Origin: Lasiosphaeris hirsuta
Taxonomy: Eukaryota > Ascomycota > Sordariomycetes > Sordariales > Lasiosphaeriaceae
DNA: 64,000 bases
NCBI GenBank assembly: GCA_030549175.1
Contig: JAUKUA010000001.1
Span: 3,038,001 to 3,102,000, forward strand
Reading direction: 5' to 3'
The first letter of the stretch is position 1; each line of letters begins with the position of its first letter. The position numbers were made by a program, and so were the translations under genes. Below, piece by piece: positions 54,118 to 64,000 of this stretch. The notes under the pieces are model-generated. The model did not search any database. It was not told where the DNA came from and saw nothing but the letters and a program-made list of their open reading frames with translations.

Positions 54118-56948
54118 GGCAGGGCGAATCCAGTGTTCGGGGTTGCAAAGCGCAAAATAGCAGATTTTCGTGATTGGCGCCCTCTCTAGCGACGACGGGT
54201 TGTAGCGGGCGCTGATGGTCGTTATGTCGCCGTCGCTGTCACTCTATTTTCCTGTTCTCTCGCTCCTTGTGTTGGCCCCTCGCTCACCCCGCCTCCCCAG
54301 ATGTGGATCCCGTTGGTGGGCGAGCTTGAATAGCCCGGCAGCACGATGCGATACCGAAAGGCTGAATAGGCTTTGGAGCGACGAAACGAGCAGATGGGCG
54401 TGGTGTCTGGTTGAAATGTTCGGAGGGAGACGAGGCATTCGCAAACCCATACCTCCCTGTGGTAGTAGTTGAAAGTCGGTGGCTGTCGAGGCTTTGTTGT
54501 CTTTGTTCAGTGAACTGCGCCAGCTTGGCTCCCTTGGCGGGGCGAGGTTGGCAGCGGGCGTGATCCACCCTCCAACGCAGAAACGCTGGTCAGGCAGTCG
54601 AGTTCCCCTCATCTGATTCGCTATTTGCACAAATGACACAGCATGGGGCCAATTACGCGACAGGGTGCCCACTGCTGCCGCTCTGCAGGGGCCAGGCAGC
54701 TTAGAGCGGGGCCCGCCGATTGGAGATCTTTATTGGGGCGCACGGGCGATACGGATAAGCGTGAGGCTTGGGGGTTCTTGTCACTCGAGCCCGCCAGTTC
54801 GAACATCTCGGCGAAGAGGAAAACGGGCACACGGGTTGCTCAGCAAACCCCAAGCTTTGGCGGCTGGGCGGATGGCCCGAGGGCGATCGCAAATACCCGG
54901 ATCCAGGAAGAATGCGGCGGGTACGTCATCCTGAGGCGACTCGTACACCAAGCGCTCGCGGCACAACATGAAACTGAACAGCACACCAGATTGGCACATA
55001 ATACTCAACCAGAAGCCGGCCGGCCGTCCATGCTTCGCCATCAGGCACAGCATCCCTCTGCTCAAAACTGTTTTGATAAGCATCGGCAAACAGCGGGCGA
55101 TAAAACCAACATCCACGATGCCAGCGGCCAGAGTTCCCGCCTTGCTGCACGACGACGGAAATGAACAGGTTAAGCCAGGTTTCTTCCTTGCCGACGCCAA
55201 CCAGGGCTCGATCCAGGATATGCTGTCTCCACCTTGAACAGCCCGCGGCTCGGTCGGCTTAAAAGACCTCTTTGCGACATGTCTGCAGTGTCTCTACTCC
55301 GCTATCCATCGTTACAAACAACAATCCCTAAAGTCAAGCCATCCCACGACAAATTGCGTCGAGAAGGGAGAGCCGGCCAATTGGTTCCGCACTGACGTGG
55401 CGCCGGCTGCCGATTTGGCGCATCTCCGTTCTTCGTTGCAATTGCTTGACCGCGCGGGGGATGCATCCTGCCCTCGTCCCCAATCTGCAAGCCGCAACAC
55501 CAGTGGCGAGGACCAGACCCAGTTGCCAAAACAGACAAACAGGGCCCATGGCTGGATCCAGCGATCAGCGTCGCCAGTCGAAAGACTCTGGGGCTGTCGG
55601 GACGCTTCAGACCCTCTGCTGCTCTTGGCAGCCTCCGCAGCCAGCTCCTGCCGCTGCCAGCGTGAGGTAAGAAGACGGAAAGACCATCAGACTTTCTGTC
55701 CGGTCAGCATTAGCAGCCCGCTCTCTGCTTGTCTTTCCCCGCTCAGGCAGAGGTGCCCCTTTTGTGCAGAATCTGGCTAGAGCTTTCCCAAAAGAAAAGA
55801 AAAAAGTGAAAGGCGTACGCTTCGATCTGCTACTCTATCACCGTGTTAGCCCCAAGGGGTGCGGTTTGAAGCTGTCGCCAGACTTTTTCTCCCAAGGTTC
55901 AGGAGTCCTACGAGATGGGCTCGCGCGGCTGCATAGTACGTGACCAGACAGTCAGTCTTCTGCAAATCTCGGGCGCGATCTGAGTTCCGATGTTGAAATG
56001 ACGTTGATCTAAGCGTGGATTGAGGCTCTCTGGCCACTTTGTGCATTTACAAGAGAGGAAAGTGGAAATCCGAATTCCCCTTACTAGGGCGCGGGAGAGA
56101 GCTACATCCCGCCGCTAGTTGGAGAGAATGCTTTGCAGCACTCACGTAGCCCTATCAGCATCGACATTCGGCCATTTTCTTATACCTGCCCCAACACTCA
56201 ATTGTTGGAGTATCAGATTGCCTCCCACTTAGGCCGGAGACCTCGCAAAGTCGAGGACTGACCCCTCGGTGGCAGTCGAAAGAATACGTGTCGGTTGTAC
56301 TTCTATTGTTCTGCGAACGGGGGAAAGGGGTGGGGTTGGATTCTCGCTGCTAGAACTGAGTAAGCCTCTACTCGTCCCAACGACCTTGGCAGGCGCGATA
56401 CCCAAGAGCTGGCAGAAAGGCTGCCAGCCCGTGTATAGGGGTGGGACGGGCCCGGCAACCCAAAGCCTGCATGAGTGGTTTGGCCATCGTGGTCCCAGCG
56501 CACACGACCAAACCGCCTGCTGCCGCCAGTGCTCGCAGCAGGCGTACGGTGCTTCCTTGGTCGATCATGCAATCGAGAAAGAGGAGAGAGGAATCCGGCA
56601 GATGTGTGGGGAAGGCCCATGACCCTGAAGTATGCGGCTCTGCCTCTCTTTCAAACCCCCAATTCAACACACACCTGCAAGCAAATACCATCGATGCAGA
56701 CCAAGTACTCTGCCAATAGGGTGTTCCCACCTCATGCAACTGGAGGAGGTGGTCGTGCCGTCCCCCAGACTCGTATGGCAGCAACCCCGCCGAGCGCGTA
56801 GCTTTGAGACTCTAGAAGTGCGGCGTGAATATAAGTACTGGGACGGGGCATCCTCGGATGGCCAAGATGGGGGCCTCATGTGTGTCCTGTCGCTGGGAAC
56901 CCATTCTCTGTCTATACCTCCCTGATTCTTCTGTGTCGCGATAGGCTA
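54118..56948. other. long stretch without a supported gene (about 2.8 kb)
   Basis: Many short open frames on both strands overlap each other, and none has similarity, a good start and splice logic. The longest (54643-55164, plus strand) has the composition of random GC-rich sequence. It may hold a non-coding transcript, promoter sequence or decayed DNA; nothing specific is visible. Confidence 0.5.
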
Positions 56949-58055
56949 ATGGCGGGAGACAGGAAACACAAGACACACCGGCCCGTCAGGGGAGAACCCA
57001 GGGGACAGCCCGGTGGTGGAAATGATCACCGGGGACGAGACAATGGTAGCCCTCCTCCGCCTTTCTTCACTCCTCTTCCAGACCCACGTTTTGGCCACCC
57101 TAGAATCATCCCGGTTTCTCATCCCGACGGTGGCCCAGGGGACTTTGATTATCCTGAAGAACGACCCAACTACATTCTGTCAGGGGAGCCACCTCAAGAA
57201 GACAGCCCCGGGTCCCGTAACCCAGAATCACACTGTCACCTCTACCCGAACAACGGGTTCCTCGCGCCCGGTGGCAATGCTAGCCCCGAGTACCAGAACC
57301 GGGAACTTCAGTCTCCTTTCTACCACCCGGACGTACCGGTAGAGAGCTATGTCCAGAGCGAGCCTCTCACACCCGATAACAGTGCTGACGCCGAGACCTC
57401 CCAAGAACCCGAAGAGTTCGCACCGCAGACTTCGGGCCAAGACCAGCAACACGAGCATGACAGCTCCTATGACCAGGACAACGATGCCGGGGTGTATGGC
57501 AGCACATGCTCATATGGCGATAATACTGGAGGCGATGCGTCCGGCCCCTATATCCCTAACCATGCTAGTGCCGCCGAAGACCAAGATGGATCAGACTCGG
57601 CCAGCTATACCGCCGCCGAGGCAGGTTCTTCTTACACGGCCGGCCCCGGCTATGCTGAAGATTTTGTTGGTGCTGCTCCAAATAAATCATTCCCTGACAT
57701 TGACTAACTGCAGCAATCACAGGAACCGCAACACTCACAGCAAGTTTTTCTACAGCTTCGCCATGCGGGTCGTGGTTACTTGGCCGTCCCGGCCTGTTGG
57801 GACCCCGCCGTCCGGACCTTGGTAATTGGCAGTGGCTTTGTTTCATGGCTGGGCTTTCGAGAACGGGACAGGGTCACTCTACCACGGGAGGTATCACTGC
57901 CTATTTCTAATGGGATAGCCCTCACGGGGTCATCGATTGATCTGAGTTGGAGGAAGGTGGATGACCTTGACAAAGTGCTAGCAGAAGGCATTGATACCTT
58001 CTATATCGTCAGAAGGCTCGTCGGCTATCCTGTCTACGTACCTAGGGCCTTCTAG
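56949..58055 (+). CDS. hypothetical protein with disordered acidic N terminus and compact C-terminal domain
   Basis: Proposed exons 56949-57665 and 57723-58055, giving 349 residues. The first 240 residues are low complexity: Arg/Gly/His near the start, then Pro, and then acidic runs of Asp, Glu, Gln, Ser and Tyr. The same frame is interrupted by TAA at 57705-57707, just inside what looks like an intron: a CTAAC branch site followed by CACAG, and a GTTGGT donor at 57666. Removing it in phase 0 joins a folded-looking domain of about 95 residues (HAGRGYLAVPACWDPAVRTL at its start, IVRRLVGYPVYVP at its end). Without splicing the product ends at 57707. No family is recognised; the gene could be lineage-specific. 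Confidence 0.5.
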
Positions 58056-58744
58056 CGGCAACATGTGGTGAATGTATATGCTATTTCATCACCTCAATCC
58101 TGCCACTCTTCTCTTCCTTACAACCAGTCTCATCCTGCGCATCCCTATTATGTCAGCACCTTGTCAAACCCTCTCATCAATCATCCCCGAGACTTGCAGG
58201 TATCTGTCGCCATCGCCCTCGTCTCCTACTTCATGTCTTTTTTTACTTGGTTGTTTTGCTGGTCAAGCATATTCTTGCATCCTGTTGGTGGGCTATATAG
58301 AACACGAGCAATCCATTCCACGAGTAACGATTGATGGGAACTCATTCATACCTTATATTTTCCGCAATTGTTACGGATGCGAGCTTTATTCCCTCCAAAT
58401 TTTTTTGGAGTGATTGTAGCTACTATAGCTGCCTATTGAATCATGAACCACTTCAAGAACACTTTTGGGGATATCTATTGTGAACTTGTTTTCAGCACCA
58501 GCAGCTGCAATGTGCAATAGAAGTATATAAATTCCCTTGCTTAATGGCCATCTCGCAGACACTGTCATTGTAACTAATAGTTTGTCTACTGATGCAGTCG
58601 AAAAGTCACGCTGATGGCAACAATATTCTACATAACTGAAGGGTCGTGTATCCCGTCCTCCTCTTGGTTTCTTGGTCCCCCCTGGTTCTTCTGGCTGCTT
58701 AAAGTCTTCGAAGGGTTCTCATCGGGATAGTACACCGAGGCTAT
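58056..58744. other. convergent A/T-richer spacer
   Basis: About 690 bases between the stops of the hypothetical gene and verprolin; more A/T-rich than its surroundings. No gene was recognised. Confidence 0.5.
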
Positions 58745-60250
58745 TCACAAAGAACTCAAATCTAGCGGCACGCTACTTCCCCGGCCAGCACGGTATCGTT
58801 TCTCTCCGCCGATAAAGTCGCGCGGTTTCGGAAACTTGTCCTCGCCGATAAACTTCCATCTCGCGTCTTCTACCACATAGCGTCCCCCGACACCTGGTCG
58901 CGGAAGGCTCGGCGTATTGCGAGTCGGGCTCGGCGTCTTGGCGTCACTGCCGTTTGGAGCAAGTGTAAATGTTCTAGGATCAAACGCCGAGGACCGCATA
59001 GATGACGGCACATGGGACCGTGATGATGCGCTCGAGGCCGAGTGACTGAGAGACGGCGGTGGAGCCGGAGCAGAGGATGGCGGAGGTGGTGGAGGTGCTG
59101 GGGCAGCGTGGGGCGGGCTGGGAGCGGTAGAACGTGGAGGATGGGAGGGTGGTGGCGGAGGTGGAGGAGCAACCGATGGGGATGGTGCGCCACCAGCAGC
59201 CCGGATAGCGGCTTGTGCGGCAATGGCTTGAGATATATTGCTGGTTGATGCCGATGGAGGTGGTGGTGGTAGATGGGGTTGCGAACGAGCCGCAGCCGGC
59301 GGTGGTCGTGGGGCAGCTGCGGGAGGCGGAGGCGGAGGCGCCGGGGGAGCCGAGAAAGAGAGCGGAAGTGAGGGCGCCGAAGATGACGGTGGCGGTGGTG
59401 GCCCACTCGGGAGAGGAGGTGGTGCTGAGGGCGCCGCTGAGGAAGGTTTGCGTGAGCCAGGCGGCGGCGGCGGCTTTTTGCCGATTGGGGGAGGAGGTCC
59501 CTTCATCGATGCCGAAGATGGTGGCCTCGGACTTTCGGAATTTGCTGTCCTTCGTAGATTCGCGATAGATGGGTGGAAAGTAGGCAAGCTGGGGGTGCTT
59601 GGCTGCGATGGCCGGCTAGGAATAGCTGGCGCTGCGCCGGGGGGTGGCCTCGGAGCAGACATTGTCGGCGGCTTCGGCACGGACCTTGAAGAGGATTCCG
59701 GATCCGAGAGATATGATGCTTCTCGGTTCGCTCGTAATCTGTTAGGCATAGAACATTGAGCAGAGTAAACATGCTGCTTACCTCCAGTATCTACCCCGGC
59801 CCCCGTCTTTCGTAGCTTGGGCATGCCTCCAGCAAACAGGCCACCGAGTTGAGGTGCGCCACCCATACTAGAGACTGAAGGCTGGTGTCGGTCGCTCTGA
59901 TCACTGTTACTCCTGGCGCGGGATCCGGGAACCGGGGGTGCGAGATTGCTTGGGGCCTTTGGGAGGCTGGGTATCGGAGGAGCCCCTCCAAGCGGCGACG
60001 GGCCAGGCCCGCCTGACGCCTTGCCCACGACTATTGGTGCAGACCTGTCGTTTGTAACAGTCTTCTTGAGTGCTCTGCCCTTTGTGATATCTCCTAGCAA
60101 TGCTCCCTAAGTGGGCATTAGCACATTCCTATAAGGGCATTCCCACACGACTGAACGGACTCGGTTTGGGGCGCCGCCCGCTGGCAGTCCTCCGGGTGCC
60201 CCTCCTGGCGGTGGCGGCGGCGGTGGAGGAGGCCCGCCCATGCCGGGCAT
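58745..60250 (-). CDS. VRP1: verprolin / WASP-interacting protein (WH2 domain, proline-rich)
   Basis: Reverse strand, exons 60250-60161, 60106-59782 and 59730-58745; 466 residues from the ATG at 60250. The N terminus is PGMGGPPPPPPPPGG-like. Exon 2 carries the WH2 actin-monomer motif: after the join it reads NRGALLGDITKGRALKK. Exon 3 is an extended polyproline region (PPPPP runs separated by Ser and Ala) and ends in a WIP-type C-terminal WASP-binding segment containing GRYVVEDARWKF and FPKPRDF. Verprolin binds G-actin and Las17/WASP at endocytic patches. The intron between exons 2 and 3 (51 bases, GTAAGC..CGAG) is a multiple of three without a stop, so retention is possible. An earlier ATG at 60282 would add a polyproline start but is one base out of frame across a run of ten G residues (60255-60264). 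Confidence 0.87.
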
Positions 60251-61488
60251 GGGAGGGGGGGGGGAGGTGGGGGAGGTGGCATGATGGAGGACGGCGGCTT
60301 TGAAAGCTCAAGCGAACCGTCGAGGAACAGAGCCGTCAGCCTCTTTGGCGTTGAAATTGGGTTGAAATCGTGAGCTAGTTGGTAAATCGTCTACTAGTCG
60401 GCAGAGTGATGCCCACGATGGAGCTAGATGTTAGAGATTCAAGAGCCGGCGCCTTTTTGACGGACGATCGCAGATGCGGGCGGGAGGTGTTGATATTGTG
60501 CGGGATTCGGGTTTGTGGTGGGAATGAGACAGCGACATCGACAAGCAGCCGCATTCACCACAAACAGGCGCGTGGGTGCCTTGGCGAGCTGCGTCACCCT
60601 GCTCTTCAGCGGGCCTAGCTGTGGCTCGGCTACAAAGCCTTGGTGGAGCACGTGGGGCTTTCCTCAGAAGGCAGGCAAAAGTCAAGCCACAGAAAACCAG
60701 TTCGTCACCCAAATGCGTAGCTTCAAGTCTAACCGCCCCCAGTTAGTGATCAAGCCGTCTTCTGTTGCGTACTTGCTTCCAGAACGTTGATCTGCCAAGG
60801 CCCAGACCCGTTTTGTGAATACAGGTACCATGGAGTATTTTGTTATGCAACAACCCGACCGGGAGTGGCTCTTCCCACACCTTGTTGTTTTACACTAGAA
60901 AGAGAAAAACAGAAGAACTTTATGGGGTAGTTGCCCCTGTGGATTCCTGTCAAATTCTTCTACAGGGGGTTCTCTGGAGAAGAATTCAAGGGGGCACGTG
61001 CAGTGTCATCGCTCAGCTTTGCAGCGAGAGGGTTTCCGCCTTGCGTGCGTCGAGTGCTGTTTGCCGTTTCTTAATTTCAGGGGAGCTGCCGGTTAGCGCA
61101 GCCAACGACCGCAGTCCGTTGACTAAGGTACCTACTTGATACAGCTACAAACACGATCCAATGCAAGGATCTGCACGATCGTGCCTGGGCTTGGAGCTCT
61201 CTTTTGACCGCAGCACAATTATTATTCCTTCAGACTGCTTTTCTCTTTAGTTGCGGCCAATTGACCTGTGTCCCTGCATCCACCCAGGTCAAGGTTTCTG
61301 CCATTCATCTTCTCGATTGATCTCGGCTCACTGCCTCACATTCGTTGTCCATCGCCCGTCGCCCATCGACCGTCGCGTTGTCCGTCGCCCGTCAGTCACC
61401 TTGCCGAGCCGGGTCGCCTGCTAGCCAGCGAGTGGCCTTAGCAAGGAAACTACACTACCCCAGGCTTTCCAGGCTATCGTCTCTAGCC
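60251..61488. other. spacer between divergent genes
   Basis: About 1.2 kb with the verprolin promoter (and possibly its true N-terminal codons up to 60282) on the left and the leader of the next forward gene on the right. A GTCGCCCATCGACCGTCGCG-like tandem repeat of CCGTCGCCCGTC units lies at about 61350-61392. No separate gene supported. Confidence 0.5.
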
Positions 61489-62925
61489 ATGATGCGTCAT
61501 CTAACTCCAAACTCGGGGCACCAGCTTTGTCAGGTCTGTGAACTTGTCTCTAGTCGACGCGCTGCGCCATCCGCCAAGCGTCCGTTTGTCACCCTGCAAG
61601 CCGGCAGACGCTTAGCCAAGATGTCCCGGGACGCCCCAAACTGCCTTATCGCCACTCGTCTATTCTCGACTTCACAGCCTGGCCTAAAGGTGAAACGATC
61701 TCAGGTATCACAGGTATTCAAAAGCCATGAGAACCTAAATGCCCCCCAAAGCAGGTTTCGCGATACTACGAAAGCACTGTCTGATGCCCAGGAGCTCCAC
61801 GACACCCAAGTTGGACAACCCATCCAAACCACCCAGGGAAGCCCCTCCAAGCTACCACAGCTGCCTGGAAACCTAGACTTTGCAGAGCTTGCTGCCGCTG
61901 TCGACCGTGTCACCAAGGCATTCCTCGCGCAGCCAGGCATCCCTTCGGAGAGTGTCACGCTCACTGCTCTGCGGGCATGCAAAAGTGGAGGCCTGACGCT
62001 GGGGCCGGTCGTTCAGGAGCGGAATTCCGAGGCCGCTGACGCTCCAGGCCAGCACGAAACTGGTGTCTCCCATCTGCTAGATTTGGACCTGTGTGCCATC
62101 ACTAGGAACGCCGGGAAAGCCACCGGCCCCAAGGCAAATTCGAGCTCTCCACTATTACCACAGGACCTGGTCAACAAGATCTCAAACGCGGCATATGAAA
62201 TCGTTGCCCACCCTGATGTTTTCATCACTCCGCGAGTGCTCAAGGAGTATGTTGACCTCCAGGTTGGCCTCGGTAGACCTGAATCACTGCCGCAAATACT
62301 GGAAATGTTCGCGTCTAAACCTAAGCCACGGCTAGTTTCTGGATCCATCAAGTACGTGGAGCGAAACCCGCACAGGATGAGAAATGCCGTTGACCCCATG
62401 GTTGCTCAAACCGCTTTGGACGCGGCAATCAAAATCAAGAATTTGGATGTTGCCATTGGCGTCGTGGAGAGCACATACGCCGCTAAAGCTACGCTCCGCT
62501 TCAAGGTTGTTAGGAAAGCACTATTTCCCCTGGCACTCTTTGGAGGAATACCTGTGGCCGCCTATCTTACGGCTACCAAGCTCGCCCATTTACAGGAATC
62601 TATGGATCAAGCCACAGCGACTAAAGTGGCCTTCGCAGGCATACTTGCCTATGTGGCATTCACTGCTACGATTGGAATGGTAGCAACGACCACTTCGAAC
62701 GACCAGATGAAACGCGTGACATGGTCACCAGGAACCCCGTTGAAAGAGCGATGGCTTCGTGAGGATGAGCGGGCCGCCTTTGACAAGGTTGCGTGCTCGT
62801 TCGGGTTTTCGGAGGAACACCGCTATGGGGAGGAGCAAGGGGAGGAGTTCGAGGTGCTTCGAGAGTTTATGCTGAGAAGGGGAATGGTTCTTGACGCGGT
62901 AGAGCTCATGCCGGGCATGAACTAG
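61489..62925 (+). CDS. mitochondrial inner-membrane-type protein of unknown function
   Basis: One exon, 478 residues from the first ATG at 61489; the open frame extends 48 codons upstream, but only with non-ATG starts. The N-terminal 65 residues are rich in Arg, Ser and Ala with few acidic residues and include RLFSTSQP, a good mitochondrial presequence with a probable cleavage region. The middle is helical (PQDLVNKISNAAYEIVAHPD, then a VLKEYVDLQVGLGRPESLPQ segment). Two transmembrane helices lie at about residues 344-366 and 379-402. The last 60 residues, including LKERWLREDERAAFDKVACS and LRRGMVLDAVELM, look strongly constrained. I believe this C-terminal motif recurs in fungal mitochondrial proteins, but I cannot assign a function. 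Confidence 0.75.
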   Translation: MMRHLTPNSGHQLCQVCELVSSRRAAPSAKRPFVTLQAGRRLAKMSRDAPNCLIATRLFSTSQPGLKVKRSQVSQVFKSHENLNAPQSRFRDTTKALSDAQELHDTQVGQPIQTTQGSPSKLPQLPGNLDFAELAAAVDRVTKAFLAQPGIPSESVTLTALRACKSGGLTLGPVVQERNSEAADAPGQHETGVSHLLDLDLCAITRNAGKATGPKANSSSPLLPQDLVNKISNAAYEIVAHPDVFITPRVLKEYVDLQVGLGRPESLPQILEMFASKPKPRLVSGSIKYVERNPHRMRNAVDPMVAQTALDAAIKIKNLDVAIGVVESTYAAKATLRFKVVRKALFPLALFGGIPVAAYLTATKLAHLQESMDQATATKVAFAGILAYVAFTATIGMVATTTSNDQMKRVTWSPGTPLKERWLREDERAAFDKVACSFGFSEEHRYGEEQGEEFEVLREFMLRRGMVLDAVELMPGMN

Positions 62926-63694
62926 ATTGCTGTCCTTGGGGCGAAGAAGACGGCAACGGGGATGAACTGGGGGCTGGACACGCGTTGTCCAGCGGTCTTG
63001 GCATGCTGCACCGATGGCCACGGAAACTTTTGATCGTCACTTTCGGGCCCGGTGCTCTTGGCCACAGCTTTCTTACCGCTGAGCTAGTGATCGGCGGGGG
63101 CGCATGCAGTCCGTCGAGGCCGCCAAGGGATCGAGCAGATATCAATCTAGGATGCCAACCCGCCGAGCACGGATACCAAGACTGCTCACATCCACTGTGT
63201 GCGAGCCTCTTTCTGCGTCTTTCCATGTTCACCCTCCCCCAGACTTAGCCAGGATGACCGTGGAATTCACACGCAAAAGACCAGTCAGGTTTCACATTTA
63301 TCCCCACCGAGTTGATGGCCCATGCATCCCAACTAGTTTCGGCCGAGCCATGGCTCCAGTGACTTGCGGGATAGTCAGCGCGATTCAGGCTTGGTCGTTG
63401 GCCTTGGTGCACCGGCGACCAGGGCTGCCGGTCGAAGTATACCGTGCGTCACTCTCCCTTCTATGCCACCGTCCTTGTACCCCCATTGGCCGTGGTATTT
63501 ATTATCAACTGCCATCTTCCTCCCCGATCACCTAGTTTGTACAAGGTCTCAACGCCACTCCTAGGGACCGACTTACATACACTCCTGGCAGCCCAATAGC
63601 TCCATGAATACTTTTTAAAGGTACTTTTTTCTTTTTCTCCCTGCACCAACCGTTTCCTCGTCGAACACAACTCCCGCGACCTTCCACCATCACC
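62926..63694. other. spacer and promoter of the last gene
   Basis: About 770 bases between the stop of the mitochondrial unknown and the next forward start. A CT-rich leader with TTTTTCTTTTTCTCC at about 63625-63640 precedes the ATG. No other feature recognised. Confidence 0.5.
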
Positions 63695-64000
63695 ATGGCT
63701 GGCGGCTTTAGCCCTATCGATCCCGTGCGGTGTGTTCACTATGCCGCCTTCGCAGCACATCTGGACCGGCTGGCCTTTGACTTTATCTATTGGGTCCTCT
63801 TTATCTTAGTCATCGTGATGCTATTCCTAGCATCGTGGAAGTACAGCGGGTTGGTATATTCAGTTTCTGACTTGTGAACTCCCCGGCTGACATCCTCGAA
63901 AGGGATTTCGAGGCAGCACAGAAAGTCGAACCCGGCTCTCGCGAGTATAGGCGGAGGATGAAGCGATGCATGTTGATTTGCTCCATTTACGCTGCGGTTT
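63695..64000 (+). CDS. 5' part of a membrane protein gene, cut by the window end
   Basis: Exon 1 is 63695-63849, starting MAGGFSPIDPVRCVHYAAFA. A transmembrane helix at about residues 27-48 (YWVLFILVIVMLFLASW) follows. The intron 63850-63902 (53 bases, GTTGGT..AAAG) joins in phase 2 to exon 2, which reads DFEAAQKVEPGSREYRRRMK and then starts a second hydrophobic segment as the window ends. The Kozak-like CACCATGG context and the CT-rich leader support the start. The family is not recognised from this fragment. Confidence 0.65.

Noticed and set aside
54795..54815. Possible tRNA B box (GTTCGAAC)
   Set aside because: The flanking bases do not form a T arm, and no acceptor or D arm could be drawn.
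54643..55164. 173-codon plus-strand frame in the long gap
   Set aside because: Composition fits random GC-rich DNA, several frames overlap it on both strands, and nothing in it resembles a family.

Overview
The window is nuclear DNA from a filamentous ascomycete. Most genes carry one to five short GT-AG introns (about 45-165 nt, with CTAAC/CTGAC-like branch points). A Zn(II)2Cys6 regulator is present, and the protein families (Atg14, Spc7/Spc105, Ssr4, DUF3807, fungal TAF3/TAF7, verprolin) have the form seen in Pezizomycotina. Their resemblance to Neurospora/Chaetomium-type proteins suggests Sordariomycetes, perhaps Sordariales; that placement is from memory of the families and was not computed. 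No CRISPR array, intact transposon, rRNA or convincing tRNA was seen.

Layout, left to right: an SH3 (Nbp2/Skb5-like) gene; a decayed F-box-like gene; MCR1 (mitochondrial NADH-cytochrome b5 reductase) convergent with a Zn2Cys6 regulator; a DUF3807-type gene; a small conserved fungal unknown; ATG14; an 893-residue unknown charged protein with a 50-residue membrane micro-ORF directly upstream in the same frame; the kinetochore scaffold gene SPC7/KNL1, divergent from RPS11; SSR4 (SWI/SNF and RSC subunit), divergent from an HNH-domain gene; GND1 (6-phosphogluconate dehydrogenase); an RBM42-like RRM gene; an SLC35C2/YMD8-like transporter; a GH15 glycosidase; TAF3 and TAF7 head to head; mitoribosomal mL54; a complex I PDSW/NDUFB10-like subunit; a nucleolin (gar2/Nsr1); a single-span membrane unknown; a long gene-poor stretch; an acidic low-complexity unknown; verprolin; a mitochondrial membrane unknown; and the 5' end of another membrane protein gene that runs off the window.

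This is mainly a housekeeping region. Chromatin and transcription (Ssr4, TAF3, TAF7), translation and ribosome production (RPS11, nucleolin, mL54), mitochondria (Mcr1, NDUFB10-like, mL54, the 478-residue unknown), chromosome segregation (Spc7), autophagy (Atg14) and actin (verprolin) are interleaved without any clear metabolic cluster. I found no new multi-gene system.

The points most worth checking are gene-structure anomalies. SPC7 and verprolin each need a +1 correction near a G/C homopolymer. The HNH gene has an intron whose donor reads ATAAGT instead of GTAAGT. The first GH15 intron lacks an in-frame AG acceptor. The F-box-like locus has three nonsense codons, all explainable by C-to-T change at CpA. 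A 50-codon two-span membrane ORF is separated from the 893-codon ORF by only one UAG and nine bases. All exon joins below were worked out by hand from splice signals and reading frame.
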